From NCBI GenBank assembly GCA_018823705.1, contig JAHJHP010000055.1, positions 1 to 32,664 on the forward strand: 32,664 bases of DNA, given 5' to 3'. A program made the translations under genes and the position numbers. Positions 9,341 to 16,916 of the stretch are shown here, piece by piece. Below the pieces are notes generated by a model. It was given only the letters and a program-made list of their open reading frames with translations, was not told the origin of the DNA and ran no database searches. The stretch's first letter is position 1; every line of letters begins with the position of its first letter. Source of the stretch: Candidatus Omnitrophota bacterium (GTDB lineage Bacteria > Omnitrophota > Gorgyraeia > 2-01-FULL-45-10).

Positions 9341-10347
9341 TGATAACACTGGGCATAGAAACATCTTGCGATGAGACGGGAGTATCTATTACGAGCGCTG
9401 AGCGCGTTCTTTCCAATGTGGTGACGTCGAGTGTCCATCTTCATAAGAAGTACGGCGGCGTTGTGCCGGAGATAGCGTCCCGTTATCACCTGGAGTATAT
9501 GATAGAGGTGTTTTCCGGGGCGATTGAGGCGTCCGGAAAGAGCTCAAAAGATATCGATCTGGTAGCGGTAACAAACGGGCCCGGGCTGGTGGGCGCTCTT
9601 CTCATAGGTATCTCTATGGCAAAATCGGTCAGTTACGCCTTAGGCGTGCCGCTCATCGGCGTGAATCATATACTCGCGCATCTGTACAGCTCTTTTCTTA
9701 CGGAAGAAGATATAGCATTCCCGTTCATCGGCCTGGTCGTATCGGGAGGTCATACGGCGCTATTCTACTGCAGGGATGTGGGTGATCAGGAAATTTTGGG
9801 ACAGACACAGGATGACGCCGTAGGGGAGGCTTACGATAAAGTCGCCAAGATCCTGGGGCTCGGGTATCCGGGAGGTCCCGTAATAGAGAAGAGGGCATCC
9901 GCCGGCAGCCGCGAAGACAATACGATAACTTTTCCCAGGAGTTACCTCGGAAAGGATTCGCTCGATTTCAGTTACAGTGGACTGAAGACAGCAGTGCTGT
10001 ATTATGCGCAGAAGACGAAAAATCCGGATAGGCGTATTATAAATGATATCTGCCGCGCTTTTCAGGAAGCGGCGCTCGATGTTCTGGTTGATAAGGCATG
10101 TCTTGCGTGCAATATGAGAGGAGTAAAGAAGATCGTAGTGGGGGGCGGAGTGGCGGCTAATTCCAGATTGAGAAACAAGCTCTCAAGCGCCGCGAAGGAA
10201 TCGGATATCAAAGTCTATTTTCCTGAAATGAGATATTGCATGGACAACGCGGCAATGATCGGTGTGCTTGGGGAGGCGTTGTATAAAAAGGGATACAGGT
10301 CCGATATCTACCTGACCGCGGAACCGAATCTTGAAGCCCGATCATAA
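9340..10347 (+). CDS. tsaD: tRNA N6-adenosine threonylcarbamoyltransferase
   Basis: TsaD transfers the threonylcarbamoyl group from TC-AMP to A37 of ANN-decoding tRNAs, with TsaB and TsaE. The 335-aa protein has the glycoprotease/ASKHA signature GIETSCDET (5-13), the metal-binding pair His110/His114 in VNHILAHLY, the nucleotide-binding segments VVSGGHT and VVGGGVAANSRLR, and Asp302 in CMDNAAMIG. The start is GTG at 9340, reading into GIETSCDET with the normal four-residue lead. No tsaB, tsaE or tsaC is in the window, so the complex must be encoded elsewhere. Confidence 0.97.
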   Translation: MITLGIETSCDETGVSITSAERVLSNVVTSSVHLHKKYGGVVPEIASRYHLEYMIEVFSGAIEASGKSSKDIDLVAVTNGPGLVGALLIGISMAKSVSYALGVPLIGVNHILAHLYSSFLTEEDIAFPFIGLVVSGGHTALFYCRDVGDQEILGQTQDDAVGEAYDKVAKILGLGYPGGPVIEKRASAGSREDNTITFPRSYLGKDSLDFSYSGLKTAVLYYAQKTKNPDRRIINDICRAFQEAALDVLVDKACLACNMRGVKKIVVGGGVAANSRLRNKLSSAAKESDIKVYFPEMRYCMDNAAMIGVLGEALYKKGYRSDIYLTAEPNLEARS

Positions 10348-10358
10348 GGAGGAGCTTT

Positions 10359-11030
10359 ATGTTAAATGAATGGATCATATTGTTCAGGCTGTTGCTGGCC
10401 GCAATACTGAGTGGAGCTGTGGGTTTTGAGCGCGAGTTTCATGGCCGCTCAGCCGGTTTCAGGACGCATATATTGCTCTGCATAGGTTCGACACTGATAA
10501 TGCTCACATCGATGCATATGTTCGACCTATATTACGGGAAAGTAGCCGTTGACCCCGGCAGGATAGCCGCGGGCGTTATCACCGGAATAGGATTTTTGGG
10601 CGCAGGTGCGATAATGCATTTTAAGTCGTCCATCAGGGGCCTTACCACTGCGGCAAGTTTATGGGTGGTGGCGGGCATAGGCCTTGCGGTCGGGTCGGGG
10701 CTTTATTTCGGCGCGATCGTCACCACCGTTATCACGATCGTGGCGTTGATGATATTCGCGAGATTGGAACATGCGATGATACGAAAAGACTGGTATAAGA
10801 CTTTAGTTATTGAAACGAAGGAAGGTATTGACCAGCTGAAGTCCATCCGTGGTATACTGGAGGAATGGCATGCCGAGATCACCGATTTTGAGGTCGATCG
10901 CGCAAGAGACGGCGTGGATATGCTTCTCAAGATCGGACTGAAATTAAAGTCGCCAAAACATGCCGATCAGCTGATTGAGAATATAGGTTCCCTTAAAGGC
11001 GTGGCGAGTGTAAGATGGGATCTGGAATGA
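10359..11030 (+). CDS. MgtC/SapB family membrane protein with C-terminal ACT-like domain
   Basis: The 223-aa protein carries the MgtC hallmark GFEREFHGRSAGFRTHILL near residues 22-40. Several transmembrane helices fall within the first 140 residues (about 6-22, 37-53, 68-87, 96-115, 117-135). A soluble C-terminal domain (about 148-223) has an ACT-like pattern. The family is linked to magnesium limitation and membrane ATPase control in pathogens, but most environmental members have no tested role. A strong AAGGAGGAG ribosome site (10347-10355) fixes the start at 10359. The gene sits between tsaD and a DNA-binding protein with no obvious partner. Confidence 0.9.
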   Translation: MLNEWIILFRLLLAAILSGAVGFEREFHGRSAGFRTHILLCIGSTLIMLTSMHMFDLYYGKVAVDPGRIAAGVITGIGFLGAGAIMHFKSSIRGLTTAASLWVVAGIGLAVGSGLYFGAIVTTVITIVALMIFARLEHAMIRKDWYKTLVIETKEGIDQLKSIRGILEEWHAEITDFEVDRARDGVDMLLKIGLKLKSPKHADQLIENIGSLKGVASVRWDLE

Positions 11031-11042
11031 GAGGTAACTGAG

Positions 11043-11441
11043 ATGTCTGAAAAACTTTTATCGATAAGAGAAGTAGCGGATCATCTGAAGGTATCGGAAG
11101 AGGAAGTCAAGCGCCTCGTGGACATAGGTGAGATCCCCGCCTATAAGATAGGCGGGACATTCCTGAGGTTCAGGAGAGAGCAGATCGAGGCGATAAAAAA
11201 TGAGATAGAGGAAGTCGAGGAGATGCACCCGGAGCTCGCCAGGCCGGTCCTCGACGATCTCGGCAAGCCGACACATCATTTGACGGACCTGGAGATCGAG
11301 ATAAAAGCCAGGGAACCAGCGGCAAGGCAGTATGATTATACGTTCGCGGAGAAGATAAGGGATTTCGTATACTTTTATGATTTTTACGTATTATCGTTTA
11401 TTATGATCGGCGTTCTGTTATTCATGATATTTAAGACATAA
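11043..11441 (+). CDS. Excisionase-family helix-turn-helix protein with C-terminal membrane anchor
   Basis: The 132-aa product starts with a MerR/excisionase-type winged helix-turn-helix (about 5-55: LSIREVADHLKVSEEEVKRL, then GEIPAYKIGGTFLRFRREQI). A charged linker follows (about 56-108), and the protein ends with one hydrophobic helix (about 113-131, VLSFIMIGVLLFMIF). This predicts a tail-anchored membrane protein with its DNA-binding head in the cytoplasm. The HTH resembles that of the gene at 15217. It lies 12 bp after the MgtC-like gene and 1 bp before larB. Its target is unknown; it could instead use the fold for protein contacts at the membrane. Confidence 0.82.
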   Translation: MSEKLLSIREVADHLKVSEEEVKRLVDIGEIPAYKIGGTFLRFRREQIEAIKNEIEEVEEMHPELARPVLDDLGKPTHHLTDLEIEIKAREPAARQYDYTFAEKIRDFVYFYDFYVLSFIMIGVLLFMIFKT

Positions 11442-11442
11442 G

Positions 11443-12183
11443 ATGCCTGAGAAGATCGCGAAGACATTGGAGGGGGTCAGGTCCGGACGGATATCCGTTC
11501 GCAGGGCTCTCCTGTCTTTCAAAGACATGCCTTACAAAGATATCGGATTCGCGAAGATCGATAACCATAGGGTGCTGCGTCGTGGTTTCCCGGAAGTTGT
11601 ATTTGGCAGAGGTAAAACGGTAGGCCAGATAGTTGCCATATCAAAACGGATAATCGCCCACGATGGGATACTGCTCGTGACCCGCGCACCCAGGGGCGCT
11701 TATTTAATGCTGAAGCGCGTTTATCCGAAGGTAAAGTATGACGCCAGGGCCGCCTGTTTATATTACAGGAAAGAGAGTCCTGTGCTAAAGAAAGGGCTGG
11801 TTCTTGTGATCACCGCCGGAACAGCCGACCTGCCGGTAGCCGAAGAAGCGCGCATTACTCTGGAGTTAATGGGAAATCCGGTAGAGATATTATGCGATGT
11901 AGGTGTCGCGGGGATACACAGGATACTCAATAAAAGGCACATTCTGGACAAGGCGAACATTATTATAGTGATAGCCGGCATGGAAGGCGCGCTGGCGAGC
12001 GTCGTTAGCGGGCTCGTATCAAAGCCCGTAATAGCTGTTCCCACGAGCATCGGTTACGGCGCCAGCTTCGAGGGAATAGCGCCGCTTCTTACGATGATGA
12101 ATTCGTGTTCGCCCGGAGTATCGGTAGTCAATATAGATAACGGATTTGGAGCGGGTTACTTCGCCTCACTTATAAATGCTTAG
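11443..12183 (+). CDS. larB: Nickel pincer cofactor biosynthesis protein LarB
   Basis: LarB carboxylates nicotinate adenine dinucleotide at C5 and releases AMP, the first step in making the nickel-pincer nucleotide of lactate racemase-type enzymes. The 246-aa protein has the N-terminal LarB region with RRGFPEVVFGRGKT (about 46-59) and a PurE-like C-terminal half (about 117-246) with ITAGTADLPVAEEA, CDVGVAGIHRI and VIAGMEGALASVVSGL. The start is 1 bp after the upstream stop. larC follows directly. The cofactor also needs LarE, and a LarA-type client enzyme is expected; neither is in the window. Confidence 0.95.
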   Translation: MPEKIAKTLEGVRSGRISVRRALLSFKDMPYKDIGFAKIDNHRVLRRGFPEVVFGRGKTVGQIVAISKRIIAHDGILLVTRAPRGAYLMLKRVYPKVKYDARAACLYYRKESPVLKKGLVLVITAGTADLPVAEEARITLELMGNPVEILCDVGVAGIHRILNKRHILDKANIIIVIAGMEGALASVVSGLVSKPVIAVPTSIGYGASFEGIAPLLTMMNSCSPGVSVVNIDNGFGAGYFASLINA

Positions 12184-12191
12184 GAGCGCAT

Positions 12192-13370
12192 TTGAGAATA
12201 GCTTACCTGGATTGTTTCAGCGGTATAAGCGGAGATATGACGATAGCCGCGTTCCTTGACGCCGGTTTGAAGTTATCCGTTCTGTCGCGGGAACTGAAAA
12301 AATTACATATCAAGGGTTACGAGCTTAAGGCGCGCAAGGTCCTGCGCGGCGGGATCGCCGGTACCAAATTCGATTGCATTAAGACCGGGGAGTACGCGGG
12401 CCACAGGAAGCTGGAAGATATAATCACCATCATAGAAAAGAGCGCGCTCAGCCCCAAAATTAAGAAACTCGCTGTAGATATATTCAACAATATCGGAGCC
12501 GCCGAGACAAAGATACATGGATTTCGTAAAGGAGAAGCTGTCCGGCTTCATGAGCTCGGAGATATAGACTCGATAATCGATATCGTGGGCGCAGCCATAG
12601 CGATAGACTTACTGGGTATCGATGAAGTGTACGCGTCGAGTATAAATATGGGCAGCACATTTGTGAAGACGGCCCACGGAGCCATTCCGATACCTTCACC
12701 CGCGGCGCTTGAGTTATTGAAAGGCGCCCCTGTAAAGATTTCTGCTCTCCGCGCGGAGCTCGTCACTCCCACCGGCGCAGGAGTCTTAAAGACTCTTACT
12801 AAAAGTTTCGGCGCGATGCCATCGATGAAGATATATAAAATAGGGTACGGAGCAGGCTCCAGGCATATCGAAGGGCTTCCAAATATGCTGCGTGTCCTCA
12901 TAGGATCATCGAGCGAGCCGGCTCTTAAAGAAGGTAATGTCATGGTGGCCGAGACCAACATAGACGATATGAACCCTCAGCATCTTGAGTACGTCTTTGA
13001 AAAATTATTTACCTCCGGCGCGCTTGATGTATATTCCTCCTGCATTCAGATGAAGAAATCGAGGCCTGCGATCAAGCTCTCGGTCATATGCGCGCCAAGA
13101 GACCTGGAAAAGATATCATCGGTAATATTCAGCGAGACGACGACCATAGGCATCAGATTTTACGCCGCCGGCAGATACAAGCTCGAGAGAAGAGTAGTGA
13201 AAGCGAAGACGAAGTACGGAGAGGTCCGTGTTAAAGTAAGCGAGCGTCCGGGTGGGGTATTAACGGCCGCGCCTGAATACGATGATTGTAGAAGGGTAGC
13301 TAAGGCTAAGAGAGTTCCGATAGGAGAAGTCACTGATATGGCGAGAGAGGCCGCGTATGAAAATCTATAA
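12192..13370 (+). CDS. larC: Nickel insertion protein LarC (pincer nickel cyclometallase)
   Basis: LarC uses CTP to insert nickel into the bis-thiocarboxylated nicotinate nucleotide. The 392-aa frame is continuous across the LarC1 and LarC2 regions, unlike Lactiplantibacillus plantarum where a programmed frameshift joins them. Family motifs seen are YLDCFSGISGDM near the N-terminus, RLHELGDIDSIIDIVG (around 120), SPAALELL with ELVTPTGAG, and ETNIDDMNPQ. The start is TTG at 12192, supported by AGGAG overlapping the larB stop and by the N-terminal match to the family. The 3' end overlaps the next gene by 14 bp. Confidence 0.94.
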   Translation: MRIAYLDCFSGISGDMTIAAFLDAGLKLSVLSRELKKLHIKGYELKARKVLRGGIAGTKFDCIKTGEYAGHRKLEDIITIIEKSALSPKIKKLAVDIFNNIGAAETKIHGFRKGEAVRLHELGDIDSIIDIVGAAIAIDLLGIDEVYASSINMGSTFVKTAHGAIPIPSPAALELLKGAPVKISALRAELVTPTGAGVLKTLTKSFGAMPSMKIYKIGYGAGSRHIEGLPNMLRVLIGSSSEPALKEGNVMVAETNIDDMNPQHLEYVFEKLFTSGALDVYSSCIQMKKSRPAIKLSVICAPRDLEKISSVIFSETTTIGIRFYAAGRYKLERRVVKAKTKYGEVRVKVSERPGGVLTAAPEYDDCRRVAKAKRVPIGEVTDMAREAAYENL

Positions 13371-14349
13371 ATGCGTTCTTTTGGTAGTATTATCCGTCAT
13401 TTACACGATCGGCTGCGCTGTAAGCCTATTCGCGGACACGATCACCACTAATGACCGAAAAGAGATCAAGGGTATAGTGGTCGAAGATTACAAAGACAGG
13501 GTGTTATTCTCCACGGTGGATGGCGAAATAATGATGATGAAGTCCGACATGCGTGAGCTTTTATTTGACAGCGAAGAGGACAATCTGGTGAAGCTGGCCG
13601 AGCAGGCCTCGGAGCGCCGTGACTATTCCAGGGCTATGAGCTATTATGAGATGGCTTTAAAAATAAATCCCGATTCAACCACTGTCAGGCAAGGCATGGC
13701 GTATTTGCGCGGCAATGTTTTCAGAAAAGAAGAATCCTTGAAGACGGCTGAGATAAAAAGACAGCAGGATATGGAACGTTACGGTTCCCAGAGGCCGGCA
13801 ATTAGAAGGTCGGACGATATCGATGGTATGACTAAGACGCTCGAAAAGACTACGGGCCTGAAGATATCGATAGAGGATAGCCTGCCGGTCATAGATGATC
13901 TTAAGCCGGACTCGCCGGCTTATGAGGCAGGATTGAGAAGGGGAGATATCCTGGTTTCGGTATGGAGTAAACTTACCGGATATCTCTCGCTTAAAGAGAT
14001 ATTGGACCTGCTTGTTAATAAATCTGCTATAGAAATAAACTGCGTTATTGAGCGCGTAACCGATGTGCCGATCAACCCGGATAAGACCATGATCTCAGGG
14101 CTCGAAGACCTTATAGGCGCTTCGTTCACCATGGAGATGGACGGTCTTACGATATCGGCTGTCAAGGAATCGGGATCCGGCGCATACGCAGGCCTTCAAA
14201 ATGGAGATCTTGTAATAGCCATAGACGGTCAGCAGACCCGGTATATGCCGCTTAAAAAGGCGATCGAGCTTATAAAGAGATCTGATGAAGAAAATGTCAA
14301 GTTGACGATCAGAAGGAAGGCCGCTATCTGGAGGAATAAGGATATATGA
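13357..14349 (+). CDS. Exported TPR/double-PDZ protein
   Basis: The 330-aa product has an N-terminal signal or anchor (about 5-26). It contains a Cys20 in TIGC that is only a marginal lipobox, and an alternative signal peptidase site after SLFA. Next come a short beta-rich region with RKEIKGIVVEDYKDRVLF, a TPR-like helical pair (about 75-112, MSYYEMALKINPDS), a charged linker and two PDZ-like domains: about 165-235 (PDSPAYEAGLRRGDILVSV) and about 250-325 (GSGAYAGLQNGDLVIAIDG). No protease domain is present, so it is likely a periplasmic scaffold. The family was not recognised. The start overlaps larC by 14 bp and the stop overlaps the next gene by 4 bp. Confidence 0.8.
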   Translation: MKIYKCVLLVVLSVIYTIGCAVSLFADTITTNDRKEIKGIVVEDYKDRVLFSTVDGEIMMMKSDMRELLFDSEEDNLVKLAEQASERRDYSRAMSYYEMALKINPDSTTVRQGMAYLRGNVFRKEESLKTAEIKRQQDMERYGSQRPAIRRSDDIDGMTKTLEKTTGLKISIEDSLPVIDDLKPDSPAYEAGLRRGDILVSVWSKLTGYLSLKEILDLLVNKSAIEINCVIERVTDVPINPDKTMISGLEDLIGASFTMEMDGLTISAVKESGSGAYAGLQNGDLVIAIDGQQTRYMPLKKAIELIKRSDEENVKLTIRRKAAIWRNKDI

Positions 14350-14948
14350 CACAATTTTCGAAGCCTAAATTTAAGAGGACAAAATATCTCGTTTCAACGA
14401 AATTTCAGTTAAGGTATGTGGGGATAATATTACTACTGATGCTCGTGACGGCTTTGATATGTTCGTATATTATATACTATACGGTCATGGTAGTTATGGG
14501 AGAAAAGCTCTCCAATGTTTATCCGCAGGGACGTCTCATAGCGATCATTAATATCGTAAATTTAAAGATATTATTCAGCCTGTTATTAATAACGCCGATT
14601 GTGGCTGCGGTAGGCATATACTTATCACATAAAATCGCAGGCCCGATCTACAGGATAGAGAAGTTTCTCGATGACATGGTCCTGGGAAACCTCGGATCCC
14701 GCATCGTTTTGAGGAAGGGTGATGAGCTTATGTCGGTAGCCGACAAGATAAACATATTGAATGACAGCTTAAGAGCTATTATGGGTGGTCAAAAGTCCGG
14801 TATGAACAAGATAGTGGCTGAGCTTGACGAGCTTAAAGCTATGATAAACTCAAATTCGGGCGATACAGCGCCATTGGACATGAAGGTCGAAAGTCTTCAG
14901 GGCGAGATCAGGGATCTGGATGCGCAGCTCGCAAAATATAAAATTTAA
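14346..14948 (+). CDS. HAMP-domain membrane protein without an output domain
   Basis: The 200-aa protein has two transmembrane helices (about 23-48 and 74-97) flanking a short extracytoplasmic loop. A HAMP-like segment covers about 97-148, beginning SHKIAGPIYRIEKFLDDM with a GDELMSVADKIN second helix. The C-terminal part is coiled-coil (about 155-200). There is no kinase, cyclase or methyl-accepting region, so a signal could pass only through partner proteins. The ATGA overlap with the TPR/PDZ gene suggests the two act as an envelope pair. The operon appears to end here; 268 bp without genes follow. Confidence 0.78.
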   Translation: MTQFSKPKFKRTKYLVSTKFQLRYVGIILLLMLVTALICSYIIYYTVMVVMGEKLSNVYPQGRLIAIINIVNLKILFSLLLITPIVAAVGIYLSHKIAGPIYRIEKFLDDMVLGNLGSRIVLRKGDELMSVADKINILNDSLRAIMGGQKSGMNKIVAELDELKAMINSNSGDTAPLDMKVESLQGEIRDLDAQLAKYKI

Positions 14949-15032
14949 AATAAATCGCTATTAATATTTTCCGCAACACATTTACTACCCGTATGTTACG
15001 TCAATTAAATCCAAGTATTCAATTCCTAACAC

Positions 15033-15060
15033 TTGACAACCTCAAATTATAGGGTATACT
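15033..15060 (+). promoter_or_regulatory. Strong sigma-70 promoter of the signalling cassette
   Basis: TTGACA (15033-15038), a 16-bp spacer and TATACT (15055-15060) match consensus at 11 of 12 positions. Initiation is expected near 15067, giving about 150 nt of leader before the helix-turn-helix start at 15217. Confidence 0.78.
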
Positions 15061-15082
15061 CTGTAACACATTAGGGAGGTAT

Positions 15083-15116
15083 GTGTGCCCTTATATCAAG
15101 CTATGTAAGGGCGCAT
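15083..15116 (+). other. First leader hairpin overlapping a possible mini-ORF
   Basis: The inner arms GCCCTTA (15087-15093) and TAAGGGC (15106-15112) pair perfectly, and G-U and A-U pairs extend the stem to about 15083-15096/15103-15116. Just upstream, AGGGAGGT (15073-15080) is a near-ideal ribosome site, yet no long gene starts there. A GTG at 15085, at good spacing, opens a frame that stops at 15106-15108, coding for seven residues (MPLYQAM if GTG initiates). Translation of this frame would run through the hairpin. Whether it is a real leader peptide cannot be told from one sequence. Confidence 0.45.
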
Positions 15117-15145
15117 TAGTCTGTATCAAAATAGTATAAACGATA

Positions 15146-15194
15146 TCAATCCCTTGCGCATTCAATAAACGATATTGAATGCGCAAGGGATTGA
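15146..15194 (+). repeat. 22-bp perfect inverted repeat in the leader
   Basis: Arms 15146-15167 and 15173-15194 are perfectly complementary and leave a five-base loop AACGA. No T-run follows, so it is not a standard terminator. It ends about 5 bases before the ribosome site (GGAAGG) of the helix-turn-helix gene. A 9-bp direct repeat AAACGATAT occurs just before the left arm (15138-15146) and at the loop (15167-15175). It could be an operator palindrome, an RNA stabiliser, an RNase III site or a translation-control hairpin. Confidence 0.85.
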
Positions 15195-15216
15195 AGGTCG
15201 GAAGGTGGTGTTGGTT

Positions 15217-15405
15217 ATGGCAGATGATACCGTATTTACTGTTCAGGAGTTAGCCGCTTACTTAAGAATGAAGCCTGTCACTATCTATAAACATGCGAAG
15301 GCAGGTAAATTTCCATGTTTTAAGGTTGGCGCTAATTGGCGTTTCAAGAAGTCTACTATAGACCGATGGATCGCCGACCAGGAAGAGCACGAATCAGATA
15401 ATTAG
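15217..15405 (+). CDS. Small excisionase-type helix-turn-helix protein
   Basis: The 62-aa product is essentially one MerR/excisionase-like DNA-binding domain: FTVQELAAYLRMKPVTIYKH, then GKFPCFKVGANWRFKKSTIDRWI, with an acidic tail. Such proteins are often annotated as excisionase-family DNA-binding proteins although no integrase is nearby. ATG 15217 is chosen because the domain usually starts just after it. TTG 15211, five bases after AAGG, is a plausible alternative adding two residues. The in-frame extension back to 15175 runs into the hairpin and is rejected. Being first after a strong promoter, it may regulate its own cassette, which continues with a histidine kinase after 77 bp. Confidence 0.83.
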   Translation: MADDTVFTVQELAAYLRMKPVTIYKHAKAGKFPCFKVGANWRFKKSTIDRWIADQEEHESDN

Positions 15406-15482
15406 AGAATATTTAACTATATTATAAAATATAGGCTTACAGACTATATTAACAGGTGCGCACGTCATAATATGAGTAAGAG

Positions 15483-16496
15483 ATGACTTCATCTTCCAAC
15501 ATCGGTGCATTATTAAAAAAGGCCATTGTTTTTACGGGTCTTTTCGCGGGTATTTACGCTATCCTTGCTCTTTTCGCTTTTATGGGGAATGTTTTCTTTG
15601 AAAGATACGGATCGAGCCCATGGATCTCTGTCCTGCCGGGCATATTAATTGTAATCCTTATATTTCGACCTTTGGAAGATTTTCTAACGAGAGTTGCGGA
15701 TAAATACCTGTTCCGGAATAGGCGTGACAACGAAGAGCTGCTCAAGACATCTATTTCAGAGGCTGCCCAGAAAGAGAAGATGGCGATTATCGGCACATTA
15801 TCGGCGGGGATAAACCACGAAATCTGCAATCCGCTTGGTATAGCCAGGGGGCAGTGCGAAGCGTTTCTCCTGAATATGAAAGACGGACTTTATCAGGATA
15901 AGAGTTCTGAGGATCTGCTTCTGAGAGCCCAGCAGATAATGGCAAAGGTAATCAGGGAGACCGACAGAGCGACCGCCATTACGAAAAAATTATCGAGTTT
16001 CGCGAAGCCTGCGAGAGGAGATGTCGAGCTGGTAGATATAAGTGAAGAGCTCGACGAAGTATTCGGGCTGGTACGTTATGAGCTGCGATTGGATAAGATA
16101 GCGTTTGAGAAAAATATAGCCGGTGATTTGCCGCGCATACTTGTCGATAAGAAACAATTCCAGGAAGTTCTGTTTAACCTGCTGCGGAATGCGGGCCAGG
16201 CAATCGACGATAGGGGCAGGATATCGGTCGCGGCCAGAGAAGCCGCCGGCAAGGTTGTCATAGATATTCAGGATACCGGATCAGGCATCGACCAGGATAA
16301 GATAAAAGAGTTATTCAATCCATTCTTCACTACGAAAGACCCCGGTAAGGGTACGGGGCTCGGGCTCTTCATAGTCCGCCAGGTCGTGGAGAAGAACGGC
16401 GGCAGGATATATATGAAAGATACTAAGGTCGGCAGTGGGACGACATTTACGGTCGAGTTCCCCGTTTCAGGCCTCAAGGGCGCAGGGGCATCATAA
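15483..16496 (+). CDS. Membrane sensor histidine kinase
   Basis: The 337-aa protein has two transmembrane helices (about 14-37 and 46-62) with almost no extracytoplasmic loop. A DHp domain carries the phospho-acceptor His112 in SAGINHEICNPLG, and a full HATPase domain shows the N box (FNLLRNAGQAI), G1 (DTGSGI), F box (FNPFFTTK) and G2 (GKGTGLGLF). The H box is of the NtrB-like HExxNPL type. The short loop suggests sensing within or near the membrane or through a partner. A response regulator gene follows after 54 bp, making a likely cognate pair. The ribosome site is weak (GAGTAAGAG). Confidence 0.94.
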   Translation: MTSSSNIGALLKKAIVFTGLFAGIYAILALFAFMGNVFFERYGSSPWISVLPGILIVILIFRPLEDFLTRVADKYLFRNRRDNEELLKTSISEAAQKEKMAIIGTLSAGINHEICNPLGIARGQCEAFLLNMKDGLYQDKSSEDLLLRAQQIMAKVIRETDRATAITKKLSSFAKPARGDVELVDISEELDEVFGLVRYELRLDKIAFEKNIAGDLPRILVDKKQFQEVLFNLLRNAGQAIDDRGRISVAAREAAGKVVIDIQDTGSGIDQDKIKELFNPFFTTKDPGKGTGLGLFIVRQVVEKNGGRIYMKDTKVGSGTTFTVEFPVSGLKGAGAS

Positions 16497-16550
16497 ACGA
16501 TGAAACGGAATTTAAGGCGGTTAACGCGTAATTAAATAAAGGACTCATGC

Positions 16551-16916
16551 ATGCGTAAGATCCTGGTGGTCGACGACGAATGTGATATTTGTGATTTTGT
16601 TAAGAATTTTTTTCAGGAGAGGGGATATGAAGTTTTTACGGCGCTATGCGGTGAGGATGCGATCGAACTCTCCAAGAAAGAGAAGCCCGAACTCATACTG
16701 CTTGATATCAAGATGAAAGGTATGGACGGCATCGCCACGTTGAAACACTTGAGGGCCATAGACAGGAAGCAGAAGATAATAATGGTGACCGCACTGGATG
16801 ACCAGGACAGGATGGATGAAGCGTCCAAGCTGGGAGCGTGTGATTATGTTATCAAGCCGCTTATGCTCGATTATCTGGAAAACGCGGTCGAAAGAAACCT
16901 GAGGGTTGCCTTATGA
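16551..16916 (+). CDS. Single-domain response regulator (CheY-like receiver)
   Basis: The 121-aa product is a receiver domain only. It has the acidic pair Asp8/Asp9 (VVDDE), phospho-acceptor Asp52 (LLDIKMKG), Thr80 (VTAL) and Lys102 (VIKPL), so it should be phosphorylatable. There is no DNA-binding or enzymatic output, so it must act on a partner. The HD-GYP gene overlapping it by 4 bp (ATGA) is the obvious candidate: in classical RpfG-type proteins receiver and HD-GYP are fused, while here they are separate. The start is set by AAAGGA about 7 bases upstream. Confidence 0.94.
   Translation: MRKILVVDDECDICDFVKNFFQERGYEVFTALCGEDAIELSKKEKPELILLDIKMKGMDGIATLKHLRAIDRKQKIIMVTALDDQDRMDEASKLGACDYVIKPLMLDYLENAVERNLRVAL

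Larger units (their letters stand above)
14949..15216. other. Intergenic region with promoter and structured leader
   Basis: No gene is supported here. The first 80 bp are AT-rich with no clear intrinsic terminator for the preceding operon. A strong promoter is at 15033-15060. The predicted leader then contains a purine-rich ribosome-site-like sequence (15073-15080), a hairpin at 15083-15116 and a long perfect hairpin at 15146-15194. Confidence 0.7.

Noticed and set aside
11043-11441. Excisionase-like gene as a sign of a prophage or integrative element
   Set aside because: No integrase, attachment repeats or phage genes are nearby and the surroundings are housekeeping operons.
15175-15216. 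N-terminal extension of the small HTH protein from TTG 15175
   Set aside because: It would start inside the long hairpin without a ribosome site and adds residues that do not belong to the domain.
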